Positions 51,131-64,000 of a DNA stretch of 64,000 nucleotides are shown piece by piece. How positions within the stretch are numbered: position 1 is the stretch's first letter; every line of letters starts with the position of its first letter. This stretch comes from Epiperipatus broadwayi (taxonomy: Eukaryota; Onychophora; Udeonychophora; Euonychophora; Peripatidae), in assembly GCA_028023455.1 (NCBI GenBank), contig JAQFVV010006509.1, positions 681,529 to 745,528 of the forward strand, given 5' to 3'. Below the pieces are notes generated by a model. The model worked only from the letters and a program-made list of their open reading frames with translations, ran no database searches and had not been told where the DNA came from. Both the position numbers and the translations under genes were made by a program.

Positions 51131-54100
51131 CAAAGTATTTGGTAGTAAACATGATTATGATCTTTTAGAGAAAAGACAGTCTCCACTTATGTTGCAAAAA
51201 ATTATTTAAAGATATTTAAAAATGATGCAATATTAATTAATTTTGGAGGTGGGGGGTGTTAGAGAATAGAGGTGTTGACACCTTTCATAAAGAAAAGTTT
51301 GCAGCAGAGGTCATATATTCATTTTGGTTTTTACATTAATTTGTAAAGTCATCATAAATTCATTCTAAACATTTTCTTGTCCTTATATGTTTTCCTAATG
51401 TTATAATGACCATACTCATTGAGAGAAGTTATTAATGTGTAGCAGGCTGGTGAAGGTTATCATAGTACTTGCATTTAGTGAAAATAAATTAAGAAAGATT
51501 GATAAAATATATACAAGAAACAGCAGGGAAATAAATTATTCTAAAACTAAATTTATGTAAACAGATGAATAAAATATTAAAATGGTAGTTGAACAGAAAA
51601 TTTCTTGTAAAATATTCAAATGTTTTTTGTTTTAAAGTTTATAAAAAAAATAAGTACTGAAAGTCACTAAACTGTGTGACAATCCATAGATCTTAAGCTA
51701 AAGTCCACCACTCTATCACTTCATCAAATTGCACATGGCAAAATTACTTGTAAAATTAATTGACTAATAAATGATTAGCAACAAAAATGTAGTTAAAAAT
51801 TCTATTGGCCCAAGAAGTTTTTAATAATTGTTTAAGTGTATTTTGTAGACCATTAAATCTGCAATTACAACAATTATTTGCAAATATTTTGCTTAGAGTG
51901 AGTTTTAAATAAAACAGAAACTGAGAAAACTAATAAAATAGGATATTTTGAAAATGTAATTTTGGAAAAAGAATACTCAATTGGAAAAATTATATCAGAA
52001 ATGCAAAATGTGAAAAAATTATGAAACAAAAAAAAAATTACATTGGAATATATGTTGGTTAGGTTATTATGAAATACTTGTTTTGAAAAAGACATTGGGG
52101 AATAATAAAAAGAGATAAATGACAAAACGATTAAGTCTTAAGGGTGTTAGTTACATTATACAAGAAAAACTAGATTGGAAAGATCGAATATTCTAAGTTG
52201 TCATGGTATCTGATTTTTGTTATAATATGTAAAAAGGTCTGTGAAAAATAATTTCCAAAAAATTAGTATTTCTTAAAGCAAAATCATCACCTCATTTAAA
52301 TAATCTCAAGGTCAAATTTCAGTATTTTTTCTCTCATTAGAGTGTTTAATCACAACTTCTTGATATGAAAAGTATCTGTTTTAATTAATAAATTATATTG
52401 GATAAATTCTTTAATATGTCTTTTTATTTTAAAACGAAAATAGCTTTTTTATTCTCAAGACTGTCAATTCCAGTTTACACTCTGACCTTTGATTCATTGT
52501 AATTGCTAAGCAACAAAATTTAAAAACACTCTAAGCCATAAGGATATATAAATTATATATACATATAATTATCAAATGAGGAAAACAAGCAGTTTGAAAC
52601 TACATACTTTTCTAAACGAATGATATTTACGTATGGGTTTATTTATTTACTTGTAATATTTCTTTTTCCCAAAATTTTCAGCCTAAGGACAGTATTATCA
52701 ATATATAGGCAGACTGGCTTTTATATGCTGATATTTAAGTCAGCAGGAAAAAAAAAGTGTTTTTTTTTCTGGAAATGTCTGAGATTTATTTATTTTTATA
52801 AGATAAAAAAAATAAAACAGCTACTCAACAGGCGAAAAGTCGTCCATTACAATCTCCCATGAAGGAATAGCAACATTGGTCACCAAGTTTGCCAGTTGCC
52901 GAATTATGAAGTTTAGATAATTTTTATTTATAAATCCTCATATACTAATAGCCCTTTCTCTCTCTGTATTTATATATATGCTTGTATATGTGTAAGAGAG
53001 AGAATCATATACTAAATAGATTTTTCAGATCTAAAAATTGACTCACTTTTTTTAAAAAAAAAAAAAATACTTTTTTGGTTGCAACAATCCTAAACTATTT
53101 TTCTATTTAATTAGCATAAAGATTCTGATAATGAACCAACTTTTGAAGACATTCTGGAAAAAAATAAAACAAAATTTGCGTTCTATAATGGTAATTGTTT
53201 ATAATGTTTGAAAATACAGCAGAAATCTTTGTTCATGCTTTATTCAACATCTTTTTTGAAGTGAATTTTATTCTGTAACAAATGGGGCTGCCTGTGGCAT
53301 TACATTAAACACTCTTAACTCACAGCAAGCAAATTATATACCGAGTTTTAAGTAATCATTCATCTACGACATATTCAAACTATTAGATAAAATTTTGTAA
53401 TAAGAATGCAGTATGGTTTTGTAAGTAATTTTATTTATATCCATTTGTTCGGCTTCCCATTCCAATAAAGATATGATTTTTCAATATAAGCTACAAAAAA
53501 TATTCTCATAAAAATAAGTTTACCAAAATAAGTATTTTTATAATTAATATAGTCAATGTGTTGCATTGATCACTACGATGAAAGTACTATTCTTTAACTT
53601 GTTCTATACAGCAGAACATTGAAGTCTGCAATACACCTCAATATCTGGTTTGATTTTATACTATAAGGTTACCAGGATTTTATAATGAATAACATTGTCA
53701 AGCTGATAACAATCTGAATAAAAGTAGACAAAGATTTTAGTTGATAAAATACTAGTTAATAGCTAAAAATATTTGAGTAGTTTATCATTTAATGATTGAA
53801 TCAAAATCTGTGGCTACTATTCAAATGGTTATCAACTGTCAATGTGGAGCCTTATAATAGAAAGTCAAACTGGATATTGAGATATAGATATAAAAACCAA
53901 AAAGGTAAACTTACTGCTTTATCTTTTAATAGGTATCAATTTAAAATTTTATATTTTAATTGTTTAACAAAGCCATCCATAAATTTTTCCAAAAACATTC
54001 TATCATAAAAATAGAATCATATCTCCATTTAACATGAATTAGTTTTCTTTTACCTCAGAGATTTTTCACAACCAGTATAGAAATATAACATAATTAAATT

Positions 54101-55020
54101 AATAATCAATTATTTATAAGTATTGTTAAAAAAATTGATTAACTGAGTCAATTATCTAAACTGAATTAATAAAATCAGCAGACAATTATATACTTTGAGT
54201 TGCAAGTAATCATTTGTCTATGACTGAAAGCAATCCTATTAAATAAAAGTATTGACAATGTTATTGTGGTAATAGGTTGCAATGATATACCATAATAAAT
54301 TGATAAATCTAATCAGTTAAAATACTAATAATCAATTCTAGTAGTTATGAATGCAATATATTCACACTATATTTAAACTTTTCATATAGTTTCAACTGTT
54401 AGAATACGTTCAGCTAAAAGTTGAATGTACTTGAAAAGTTTAAATACTGAAGATTTTTAAAAAGACATTCACCAATTAATTCTAGATAATGAAAATAGAT
54501 CAATATATGATCACATGAACAATGTCATTATTGCAAGTTTTCAGACAAGCATATTCTCCAGATATGCTACAAGAACATTCTGATATTTCTTAATGATTCC
54601 ATATTTGATAAATCATTAAAAGCGGATTCTATTATTTTTTATCATTATTTAAAAACTGATAAAAACCCATCCTCTATTTATTTAAAATATTACAATACAT
54701 ATATATTAATTCTAATATTCTCATGAATAAATGATGAATTCATAGTATTATGTCCAAGAGCTTCTATATAATAAAAGTGTAATAGCTAAATAGTTGACAT
54801 TTTAGTACAATAACAAGTACTTTCCTCTGACCTTTTTTTTCTTTAACTGTGAAAATATTAGAATTAATATTATTAATCTTTACAAAAAAGACTTTTTTAT
54901 AGAATGGAGATATTTGAAGAAAATAAAATCTATTTGTGAAAAAGAATTTCTGAGGAAAGTATTTGTATTGTACTGAAATGTCAGTTATTTAGTTTATTAT
55001 ACTTTTATTACACTGAAGCT
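51131..55020. other. Intergenic, no feature seen
   Basis: A/T-rich DNA; short open frames (for example 51874-52125 on the - strand, 52620-52862 on the + strand) are low in information and lack domains. Confidence 0.5.
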
Positions 55021-55029
55021 CCAAGAAAT

Positions 55030-55120
55030 TATATATATATATATTGTAACCTTTAGCTTTATCAATAAAGCTAAATCTCCAGCTATGTAATTGTTTAGCA
55101 TATATATATATATATATATA

Positions 55121-55170
<50 letters not shown>
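55030..55170. repeat. Hairpin and (TA)n tracts
   Basis: An 11-bp perfect inverted repeat with 2-base loop, TTTAGCTTTAT (55052-55062) and ATAAAGCTAAA (55065-55075), precedes two (TA)n runs (55101-55121 and 55128-55170). Confidence 0.85.
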
Positions 55171-55172
<2 letters not shown>

Positions 55173-58100
55173 GTTTCAATAAGTTAATTTCTATAGTAAG
55201 CCAATTTGTTAGGGTTTGATATTTAAATGTTAATACATGCTATGAATCATTTTATAATAACTTTTTGTAAGTTTTAATGGCTTTAAAAGTTATTTTAATA
55301 TCTTGTTGTAATGCTTTAAACCCATATGTAGTTGCAGATGATATTAAATTGCTTAGTTTATGAATATTCTTACCCTAAATATAAAAGTGTTAATATTGGA
55401 AAAAAATATTAAGAGTTAAAATGATTTAATATAGAGATTAATGTGTAAAAATCAATGTTATTGTTAAACTTTAAAGCTAAATTTGAATATTTAATGCTCA
55501 TTGTTAATAATTATCTTACTTGCTCATAAAAATGCATTTTGTTTAAGTTATTTGCTAACAAAATTATATTTTTCTTAATGCCTATTGTAATAATGATTAC
55601 TTCAATCCAGTAAGTTTTCAGCTAGTTAATTAAATAAGATAAAGAATTAATTCATTAGTAAAAGCTATTAGTTTCAAATAAAAAAAAATAGTAGTGAATG
55701 TGCAAAGACTATACATTTTTTTAATTGTCTTGTTGTAATATTAAAAGTTAATCTTAAGTATTTTTAAGTCTTTAAAAAAATATATTCTGGGAACTTCACA
55801 TTTCTTAATTATTACATAAGATCGTTTAAAGGAATAATGTAAATTAATATTCTATTTGAAATAATGTCATTTATTGTGCAATATTTTATTTTGTTTTCAC
55901 TATAATAATTTTAGTTTTATAAATAATTCATCTTAAAATGTAAAATTTAATTAAATGTCTAGACAATTATGTATATGGGTTTATTTTTAGCTATGTCTCC
56001 CATGAGACCAGTTAATTTTTAAACTTAAATAAATACAGATCCCTTTTATTTTATGAACAAGTCAACTGCTAAACACCTATGAATATTAAAAACATATATG
56101 ATTATTACAAAATACACAATAAATAAATAAAAATATTTTTAAATAAGATTTCTTCATATTTCTTCTATGATGAAAGGAAAAGTTGGATGTAATAATTTAA
56201 ACTGCATTATTTTGAAGGCCTTGTAATGTTCTTTGCTTTTAATAATATCACAATTACTTTGCATTTCTCACTGCATTTTTCCTCCTTAAATATTGTGATT
56301 AAACTATTTCTTCCATCCTGTGAATTCACTAATTGAATTATAAAAAGACATCAACTTCTGCTTTTAACTTTGAATACATAAGTGAGGAAGATTATTTTTT
56401 GTAATATTGTCATTATAAATTTTATTATTTATTACAAATATCCATCTCTAATATTTTATTAGGATCTTAATATACTGGAGATTTCAAATAAACATTTATT
56501 AGTCAAATATTATTAATTATAGAGTAACTGCCAAAATTATTACTAATTATGATCTCTCTTTCTTTCCCAAACTTTTAACACTTTTAAATTGAAAGAAAAT
56601 ACAATGCTGAAAATGAACATTGATTTAAAATATTATTGCGGTATATAATTATTTAATTATAAGGAGTAATCCAGCTATTGAAAAAATATCCTATTGTACT
56701 TTTAAAATTCACAATATTATTAATATAATAAATTAGCAATTTGGAATTAAGATGACAGATAATATTGGCAGATAATATCATTTTATTTAATAATCATAAC
56801 AATTCCACTACAGTTAAGTAAAGTCATATCCTGTTTTACTTGTAAATTCGAGGTAATTTATGATGTTTAATATTAAGAATTTCAGTAAATGTACTTCTGA
56901 GACTATAGTGTAAATAGTTTATTCATTCATACTTAATAAAACATAGACTCATAATAGTTGTTATTATTACTAATTTTAAACATAATAAAATTTCATTATT
57001 TTCTGTATATTCTGTAAATTTTGTAATGTTCCATAGAAATTATTGGCATATACAACTAGTTTAAACTAGAATTTCATTTTCATAAAAACATTTTAGGAGA
57101 ATTATTTAGCAATTAAAATCAGATATAACTTTTAATATGGTTCACTTAATAATTTTCTTCTATTAATGAAAGTTCCACAACTACTTTCTCTCTTAATTTT
57201 AAACTCATAACAACAATATTTGTTACATATTTTACAGCTGTTATAGATAATATAATTATAAGATAATTTACAAAAATTAATGCTTATTAATTTTTTGAAC
57301 TCCTTATGGTTTAACTTAACTTTGGTAGCTATTTTCATGCTTCAACCTTAATCTTGTTCATGAACTAGTTTTCAAATTATCAATTAGTGGTTATAATGCT
57401 CTTTTTGTGAATAAAGGATACTTTAAAATTTGCTCCATGCTTTATTAATTAACAACAATAAATAATTCCTACTTTTCACTATGGAAAAGAATAAATTTTA
57501 AATAATTTATATATTTTAAATAATAGATACATTTCTTTGACAGTTGGAAATGATCTTCATGTTCATTTAAAAATAATTCTTCCTTCCAAATTTTTACTAG
57601 CTAATTTATAAACTTCTTAGCCAAGGAGCTGATAGTAAATCAATAAAACAATCAGATTTTTTTATCATAAGGAGAGATATTTGCCTAAATTAGCCAATCT
57701 CCATCTTTTAACCTTGATTATAATTAACTGAACTCATTACTAATATTTTAGAACATGGAAAAAAAATTCAATGATTAATTATATTGTTTGGTGCAAAATA
57801 ATTTTAATCTTAAGTTTGTTTATAAACTACTATTTAACAATAAAAATATTAAAATAATTGTATGGTTTTATTTAAAGTAAAATTAGATTATTACATCATA
57901 GATATTGAAATTAATTTATCTGTCAAATCTTATGCAAGCATGCCCACATACAACCTGGCAGAGAGCTGACACATATGTTGAACCATCTGATTATTTACTA
58001 TCCTAGAGAGATTTATTTATTAAGTTTTGCTATTATCATTCAATAAAATTAATAGTCATTAATCCACACAACTGACTTAAACAACAGATTTAAATAATTA

Positions 58101-58187
58101 AGATTACTGTTGATTAAAATTTCAAATTTTAGTTCATTCATTGATAAAAAATAACTTGATGAACATCACACCCAACCATAAAGTTAC

Positions 58188-58222
<35 letters not shown>

Positions 58223-58380
58223 TGATAAAAAGATTTTTATGATTTGCAGTTATAAATAATATATTCTGCATTATACAACAATTCAATGATGAATATAGTA
58301 TTATAGTTATAGAGACCCTGTAAGCAGTGATTTACAATAATATTAAAATTACACCAATAGGAAAAAAAGTATATAAAACT
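55171..58380. other. Intergenic, no feature seen
   Basis: A/T-rich DNA with a short (TA)n/(TG)n run at 58190-58222. No supported gene. Confidence 0.5.
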
Positions 58381-58389
58381 GAAAATAAA

Positions 58390-58800
58390 ATAAAAATCAT
58401 AAATTCATCACATTAATGTTTTTTTTAAAAAAAATCCAAATGGATGGAAGTTTGCCTGTGTCATCATATTTGTTAATACAATTTTGTCTTTTGAATATAT
58501 CAATGGCTTCTCTGATTTTACATTGGTGAAGGGTGTCACATCTGGAGAGATTCTTGATATTTGAAAATCAATACTGTAACCTGAATTCATAACAAGGAGT
58601 AAATGTTCTGCTGCTGATGAGTATTTCTTACTGCTTTAGCATGTTCATCACTTCTAGAACTGATGTTAAAATTATTCATACCTACATAAGAAGCTCTGCA
58701 AATGCTACACAAAATTTCATTAAAACCATGAGCCTAAAAAGGCATTAAATCTTTAGGCTTTGTTAGAATGTTATTAATGCTTTGATAAGTAGTACATGTT
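58390..58800 (-). pseudogene. Penelope-like element GIY-YIG endonuclease remnant
   Basis: On the - strand a frame gives SINNILTKPKDLMPF, one stop, then HGFNEILCSICRASYVG (58735-58675), SRSDEHAKAVRNTH, then after a frame shift CDTLHQCKIREAIDIFKRQN and CINKYDDTGKLPSIW (58545-58435). The order LxKPKD, C-x2-C-x3-YVG, R-x-EH, REA-x-x-I-x-K and LP-x-IW is that of the C-terminal GIY-YIG endonuclease of Penelope-like retroelements, which nicks DNA for insertion. The Tyr-Val-Gly block stands for the second YIG. No reverse transcriptase is seen upstream; this looks like a 3' fragment with at least one stop and one frameshift. Confidence 0.6.
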
Positions 58801-61800
58801 GATTTTTTATTGAAGCATTTTAGAATACATCCAATATGGTCTGCAGCTCATCTTATATGGATGTATCTTGATATATATTGTACCCTTACTTCTTGATATA
58901 TAAAATAGTTTAAAATACAACTAGCTCAGTTACTTTATTATGTTTAATTAAAATTTGCATATCTATCTTTAATATATTTTTATATTATCATATCTTAATT
59001 AAATTTATTATCAATCATCAAAATCAATATAGTTCTAGATTATATTAATTAAATAAGTATTTAATTAAATTATGAGACTGCGAAGTAAAGTTACAAAGTA
59101 ATAAGCAGATTTACACTGAGTCAATATCTCCCAAGATACTGTCTCAATGGCATAAGAATACTATCACTACCCTATCACTTTACCACTACATCTATAGCAT
59201 TCTTATGGCTTTTAAATGAAATAAATTATCTTTAATAATACTAAAATAATTCCTAACTTTTAACTTAAAATATAATTAAATAATCTCAGGTTCTTCTAAG
59301 CTGTTTTGAAATAATAATAATTCATGTAAATAAGTATGATGTGGGATTTTATATCAAACTTAAATACACCTAACTTATTTAATAATAATAATAAATAATC
59401 CTAATCTTGGAGTGTAATTTAATCTCATCTATTCTTCTTATATAATTAATCACTAAAAGAATGAACAATCATATGTATATCTTTTATTTCATATGGTATC
59501 TTCATTTTAAAATAGATTAAAATCTTAAACTTAATAATCTGTGGCAATAAACAATATTGTATTCTTATAATGTGTATTATAATTATCTTATGACCATTGC
59601 AATATTTTATGTTCATGTCAATCCATTCTTATAAAATAATGTTAAGCAAATATGGTATTAAATTCCAAGTAATAATAATAAATTCAATTTTATGCAAATA
59701 TTATGTTTAATTCAAATCATCTGATGTCAAAATGCTGAGGTGAAAAATAATGAAAACTCGACACACTTTTAAAACAAATTAACAAATTTATTTACAATAA
59801 CTTCAAATAAAATTTATTTACACTATTTACAGTTTATAACTTATGACAACAAATAAAATAAAAATAAGAAATACAAATATAAGAGGCTTACACTGTTATT
59901 AACTTATGTACTTAATAAGCAATTACACATTGCTTCAAATGCTATATTAATATTATTACAGTGTGTTTTTCTTAAAACTTAGATTTGAAAAAATAAATAG
60001 TAGTAATCTTTAATTATTACAAATAATAATACATGTCAAGATTATCTATGTAGTATGTGTAGATAATGTAACTCTACCTATTAAATAATTACATTAATTA
60101 AATATCATTTATAATGTATTATCATGTATTCACTTTGTTATTAGCATTGCCTAATAACTTTATATAAAATTAAGATGTCTTTGTAATGTAAACAAATAAT
60201 TGACTGTACTTATACTTTATTTAATGTAATTCCTGTTATATGTTTTATAAAATATGCATTCTATATTTGTATTATTCAAACATTAATTTTTAAATCATTT
60301 ATCAATTTTAAATTCATAAAACATTACATTAGATAAATTTTATGATTCCTTTCTGTGTAAAATCATTATTTTACCCTATGTGCTTTACTAACCTTTCTAA
60401 TAAATTTCTATCTATAAAACATATTCTAAACTTATTTAAAACATTTTCCGGAAAACAAATATCAACTTCAAATAAAATATTCATTATCCAAATTACTCAT
60501 ACTATATTGTCTATACTTAATAAACTTTTCAATCTAAATATAGGCTTCTACTCATAACGTAACTTAACTTATTCAATAAACAAAATACACAAAAATATAG
60601 ACTTTTAAAATCCTTTTCTAAATTGCAAAAAATAAAATAATTACTTAGATAAATAATAAACATCATTTTAATACTAAGCATAAATAAAAATATCAAAATT
60701 ATTTACGAAAGAATCATATAATTATTTTCTAAGCTTTTACGTAATGTTGTATCATGTTTATATTATAAATTAAAAATTTATGCATATTTTAATAAAGTTT
60801 GTTATCAATATAATGTATGTGTTTTCATAATATATTTATCCATTCATTCTACAATAACATAATATTCAGTTGATCTAAAGAAAAACATATTAAATTCATT
60901 AAAAATCATTATACAATATTTTTTACCATAATAATAATATTGTCCATTCTGCTATCCAGTATTCTTCGGAATTTGCAGCTTCATAAAATAAAAATCATTC
61001 ATATTTTCACTCATAAACATTCATTAGAATATTCGTGTTATATTAATTATAAAAATAAGTTTATGTAATTAATTATTATATTATTTTAAAGTTACTATTT
61101 AATAAATGTACCTAACCTACTTTTTAAGAGTTTAATAATATTTAATTTTATGTTAAATAAATAAAATAAATTTATATTACATATTCCATCGTTGATTTTT
61201 CCTACCATAAAAGTTCTAACAAATATCCTCCGTATAAAGTCAATAGAACACTATTTCCTGTTCCGTTGAATCACGTGTTGCTTGAAAGTTCATAATAAAA
61301 TAATAACGTTCTTTTTTAAAAATAAAATAATAAGTTCCAATAAGAAAACAAATAAAATTAAAATAGTTTATAAGTTCTTTGGATCCAATTCTTCATCAAT
61401 TATTATTTGAAAGTTATTATTTCAACTTAGTTTATAATTGATAAAATTGTCATTTAATTATTTTTCAATTAACTTGGCTCGGCTTGGCTTATTTAACTTA
61501 ATTTGGATATCCATGTATTATTTGCGCATTTGTAAATACCATATTCCGGTAAGAATTAATTTTTTTCATCTATAACGTCCAGCGTTTAGATTACTTCGAT
61601 ATAGCAATTTTATTATATTGCGTTTTTAAATAATCATATTTATAGTCTATTTGCCTTTTTAAAACGTCAATATTTAGTCTTTTAGCATAAAGACTTAATA
61701 AGGCAAGTATTTATTTAACATTACTACTGCTTCTTATATCTTTCATCAAGATATATATTACTTCTATAATTTGTCAAAATATTTTCTTTTACAGAAATAT

Positions 61801-62140
61801 TTATATTTTTTTAAAATATCTATTAATAATAGACAATAGTAATTTAACTTTTGAAAACTATTTATAGTCCAAAATACTACTTTTCTCCATCTTGTAGTTT
61901 TATGTACTAATCCAGCGTCTGTTACTTTTATAACATAAAGTTTCTGATATATTTCTCCGATGTGTGAGGTTTCCATGATTATTTGTACGTAAATTGAGTT
62001 TCGATATTGAGAAGATGATAGAGAAAATTAAGTTTCTACTGCATATTCATTACTTTAAAATATTATAAATTATTCAATAACACTCTTATGATTTTACAAC
62101 TGATTTTTAAGAGCGTTTATAAATTTACTCAGCTATTTTT
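58801..62140. other. Intergenic, no feature seen
   Basis: Long A/T-rich stretch. Slightly G/C-richer patches (near 61230-61290 and 61470-61500) have no repeat partner in the window. If the promoter-like site at 62.2 kb belongs to an LTR, its body could lie here. Confidence 0.4.
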
Positions 62141-62149
62141 TTAATAGCA

Positions 62150-62245
62150 CAAACGACTTAGAAGTTTTATTGTAGAGAGACCCCCTCAACAATTGAATCC
62201 AGCTTTTATAGTGGAAGAGACTCCACATCTGATTGGTTCGATTAA
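62150..62245 (-). promoter_or_regulatory. Promoter-like CCAAT/TATA pair
   Basis: Reading the - strand, AACCAATC (62231-62238) is followed about 29 bp later by CTATAAAAGCT (62201-62211), then about 30 bp later by a pyrimidine-rich GGGGGTCTCTCTAC start-site-like stretch (62172-62185). The spacing fits an RNA polymerase II core promoter, as found in LTRs. No gene or second LTR copy is visible downstream. Confidence 0.35.
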
Positions 62246-63415
62246 ACAATCAAACTTTGCTTATTTACATATTTACCAACACAATATTAAAAATAAATAA
62301 TGACTTATTTAATATTTGATATTATTACAAATTCTTTTAAAACAATATTTATCATTTATTCAAATCTATTAAACATTCTTTTGAAATATTATTTCTCACT
62401 TGATTTAAATCTTAACTTTTATAAGATCATTTTAAAATAAATTAAATCTTTTTAAATACGTCACATTTTTAAGATAATATTTTTAAAATCAAATTTAATA
62501 TTTTACATTAATATCTTTATTTTTATCTCGTGATAACTCACGTATTATTTATAAATTTTACAACATGATTTTTTAAAATAATTATGCAACTTTATTAGAC
62601 AACTTCCACGCGTGTGTATAACATCTGTTCTTTATAATACAAGAACGCTTGTCTAAAAATAAACTAACAATTGATTTTTTAAAATAAATATTTTTAAATA
62701 TTTAAGATATTATAATAGATTTTAAAATAATTATTTGATATGATTAAAATCAAATATTAATCCCAATTTAAAGTACTTATAATTTAAAATATTTTTTATT
62801 CACTTTTAGCATATATTTAAAACCAAATAAATATTTTTGTCTAATTTTAACTTGTCTTTTAAATACTTTAGCTTTAAACATTTGTTATTAAATTTATTAA
62901 TGCAGTATTACATCATACTCATCATCATTTTAATATCTTCCCAAGATCAACACAATTCACATACCAAACACTCATAGATTGCTTTAATTAAACTTATGGT
63001 AACATTACCACAAGCAAAGTCAACATCACATCTTTAAAATACTTCTTAAATTTAAAATTTTCCACTAGATTAGCACAAAACTTAAATGGTGACCCATATA
63101 AAAGGGCACAATATATATATATATATTGAAGCAGTCGGATCTGAGTTCGATCCTAGCTTCATGACATCTAGCCATAAGCCCACTTCAAACCTTAGTCCTA
63201 ACCTTAAATTTCCAATGCAATGGGGCTTTATACATTCAATCCATGCTGATTTCCATAAAGAAAAACTTACTTCATAAATGAGTATTCAAATAATTAGTTT
63301 CAGATTTAAATTGATCAATTCTATTAATAAATGCATGATAGAATTATTCATGAATTTATATATTATAACTGCGTGGATTGTGCGTATATATTTGTAAATA
63401 TTTAAATATATATAA
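62246..63415. other. Intergenic, no feature seen
   Basis: A/T-rich DNA with a (TA)n run at 63111-63127; the 63-codon + strand frame at 63086-63277 has no recognisable domain. Confidence 0.45.
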
Positions 63416-63604
63416 TTGTTTAAAAGTTTTATTGCATTAGGAATGTTTGATTTTATTTTTAAATAATTTGTTAAAGTTTTATTGATTAAAAGCTACATTC
63501 TTTCGATAAACTTTCAGATTTCACCTTTTCAAAAACAACAGTTAAAGTTTTATTAATTAGAAAAAAGATAAGGTTTCCTAATTAAAATCATTTTCTGATT
63601 TTAA

Positions 63605-63634
63605 GAATTCATTTTCTAATTAGAAAATGAATTC
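63605..63634. repeat. Perfect 30-bp palindrome
   Basis: GAATTCATTTTCTAA and its exact reverse complement abut without a loop, centred between 63619 and 63620, with EcoRI-type GAATTC at both ends. Three degenerate repeats of a GTTAAAGTTTTATT motif precede it (about 63419, 63470 and 63541). Confidence 0.9.
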
Positions 63635-64000
63635 AAGTTAATGAGTTTGAAAGCCTTATCGAAGGAATGTATCTAAAAACAACCAATGTATCTAAAAACA
63701 TTGATAATGAAAGAAGTGCTAGCCTGAAGGCATCAGAGAGGACAGTATATATAGCTCTGAAAAGTTTGGAGAAAAGAGAAGTCATCTTTGTTGTAGAGAA
63801 GTGCAGTAAACTCTATGCATTTTAAATCATGAATTTAAATAGTGTTTCGATTATGGTGAAGGGCTAGAACATCAGGAATCTGGCTACGGTTCCTGAAGCT
63901 CTTAGAGAATCTTCAATGAAACTGTTAAATTCTTTCCAGACAAATCATGCTGCTAAAATTATGAAAAGCCACTAAAATGCTGTTCCAGTAATCGACTAAA
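63635..64000. other. G/C-richer unassigned stretch at window edge
   Basis: Composition is less A/T-rich than its surroundings, with a TATATATAG box near 63749-63757. No long reading frame or repeat partner is visible; it may be the edge of an element continuing past the window. Confidence 0.3.

Noticed and set aside
63137-63160. tRNA T-arm-like GAGTTCGATCC
   Set aside because: It can form a hairpin, but no matching A box or full cloverleaf surrounds it.

Overview
This is a eukaryotic, almost certainly invertebrate animal, intergenic window. It is very A/T-rich (by eye about three quarters A+T), full of (AT)n tracts, and I can support no intact host protein-coding gene. There is no bacterial operon structure, no CRISPR array and no rRNA. 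The elements present (Ty3/Gypsy LTR retrotransposons, RTE-like LINEs, hAT, pogo-like and piggyBac-like DNA elements, a tRNA-derived SINE and a Penelope-like remnant) are typical of animal genomes. I cannot name the species or phylum from this sequence.

Layout: 1-1.4 kb is featureless A/T DNA. 1.4-3.2 kb is a strikingly C-depleted segment holding a decayed reading frame I cannot assign. 3.18-3.35 kb is a (TTA)n tract. 3.39-12.49 kb is a complete but dead Ty3/Gypsy element on the + strand (two LTRs, gag, protease, RT, RNase H, integrase), with a non-autonomous hAT element inserted in its protease region. 13.2-14.2 kb is a pogo/Tigger-like relic. 16.9-17.45 kb is a MITE-like inverted repeat with a shortened relative at 51 kb. 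18.4-19.15 kb is a long fold-back palindrome flanked by 12-bp direct repeats. 21.2-24.4 kb is an RTE-like LINE on the - strand with an 11-bp target duplication. 25.1 kb has a SINE-like tRNA relic, 26.56-27.02 kb a second hAT MITE, and 31.5-33.05 kb a tandem array with an internal inversion and a SINE insertion. 35.9-37.85 kb is an unclassified DNA element recognised by about 64-bp terminal inverted repeats.

The most layered part is 37.9-50.2 kb. A second Ty3/Gypsy element lies on the - strand; its left (3') LTR carries two later insertions, a piggyBac-like element and a 5'-truncated LINE of the same family as the one at 21-24 kb. The undisturbed right LTR supplies the empty site for both. A third, more decayed minus-strand gag relic with a coiled-coil N-terminus abuts it. 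58.4-58.8 kb holds a Penelope-like GIY-YIG endonuclease remnant. A promoter-like CCAAT/TATA pair sits on the - strand near 62.2 kb and a perfect 30-bp palindrome at 63.6 kb. The genes here do not cooperate in a host pathway: each is part of a self-copying element, and nearly all carry stops, frameshifts or deletions.
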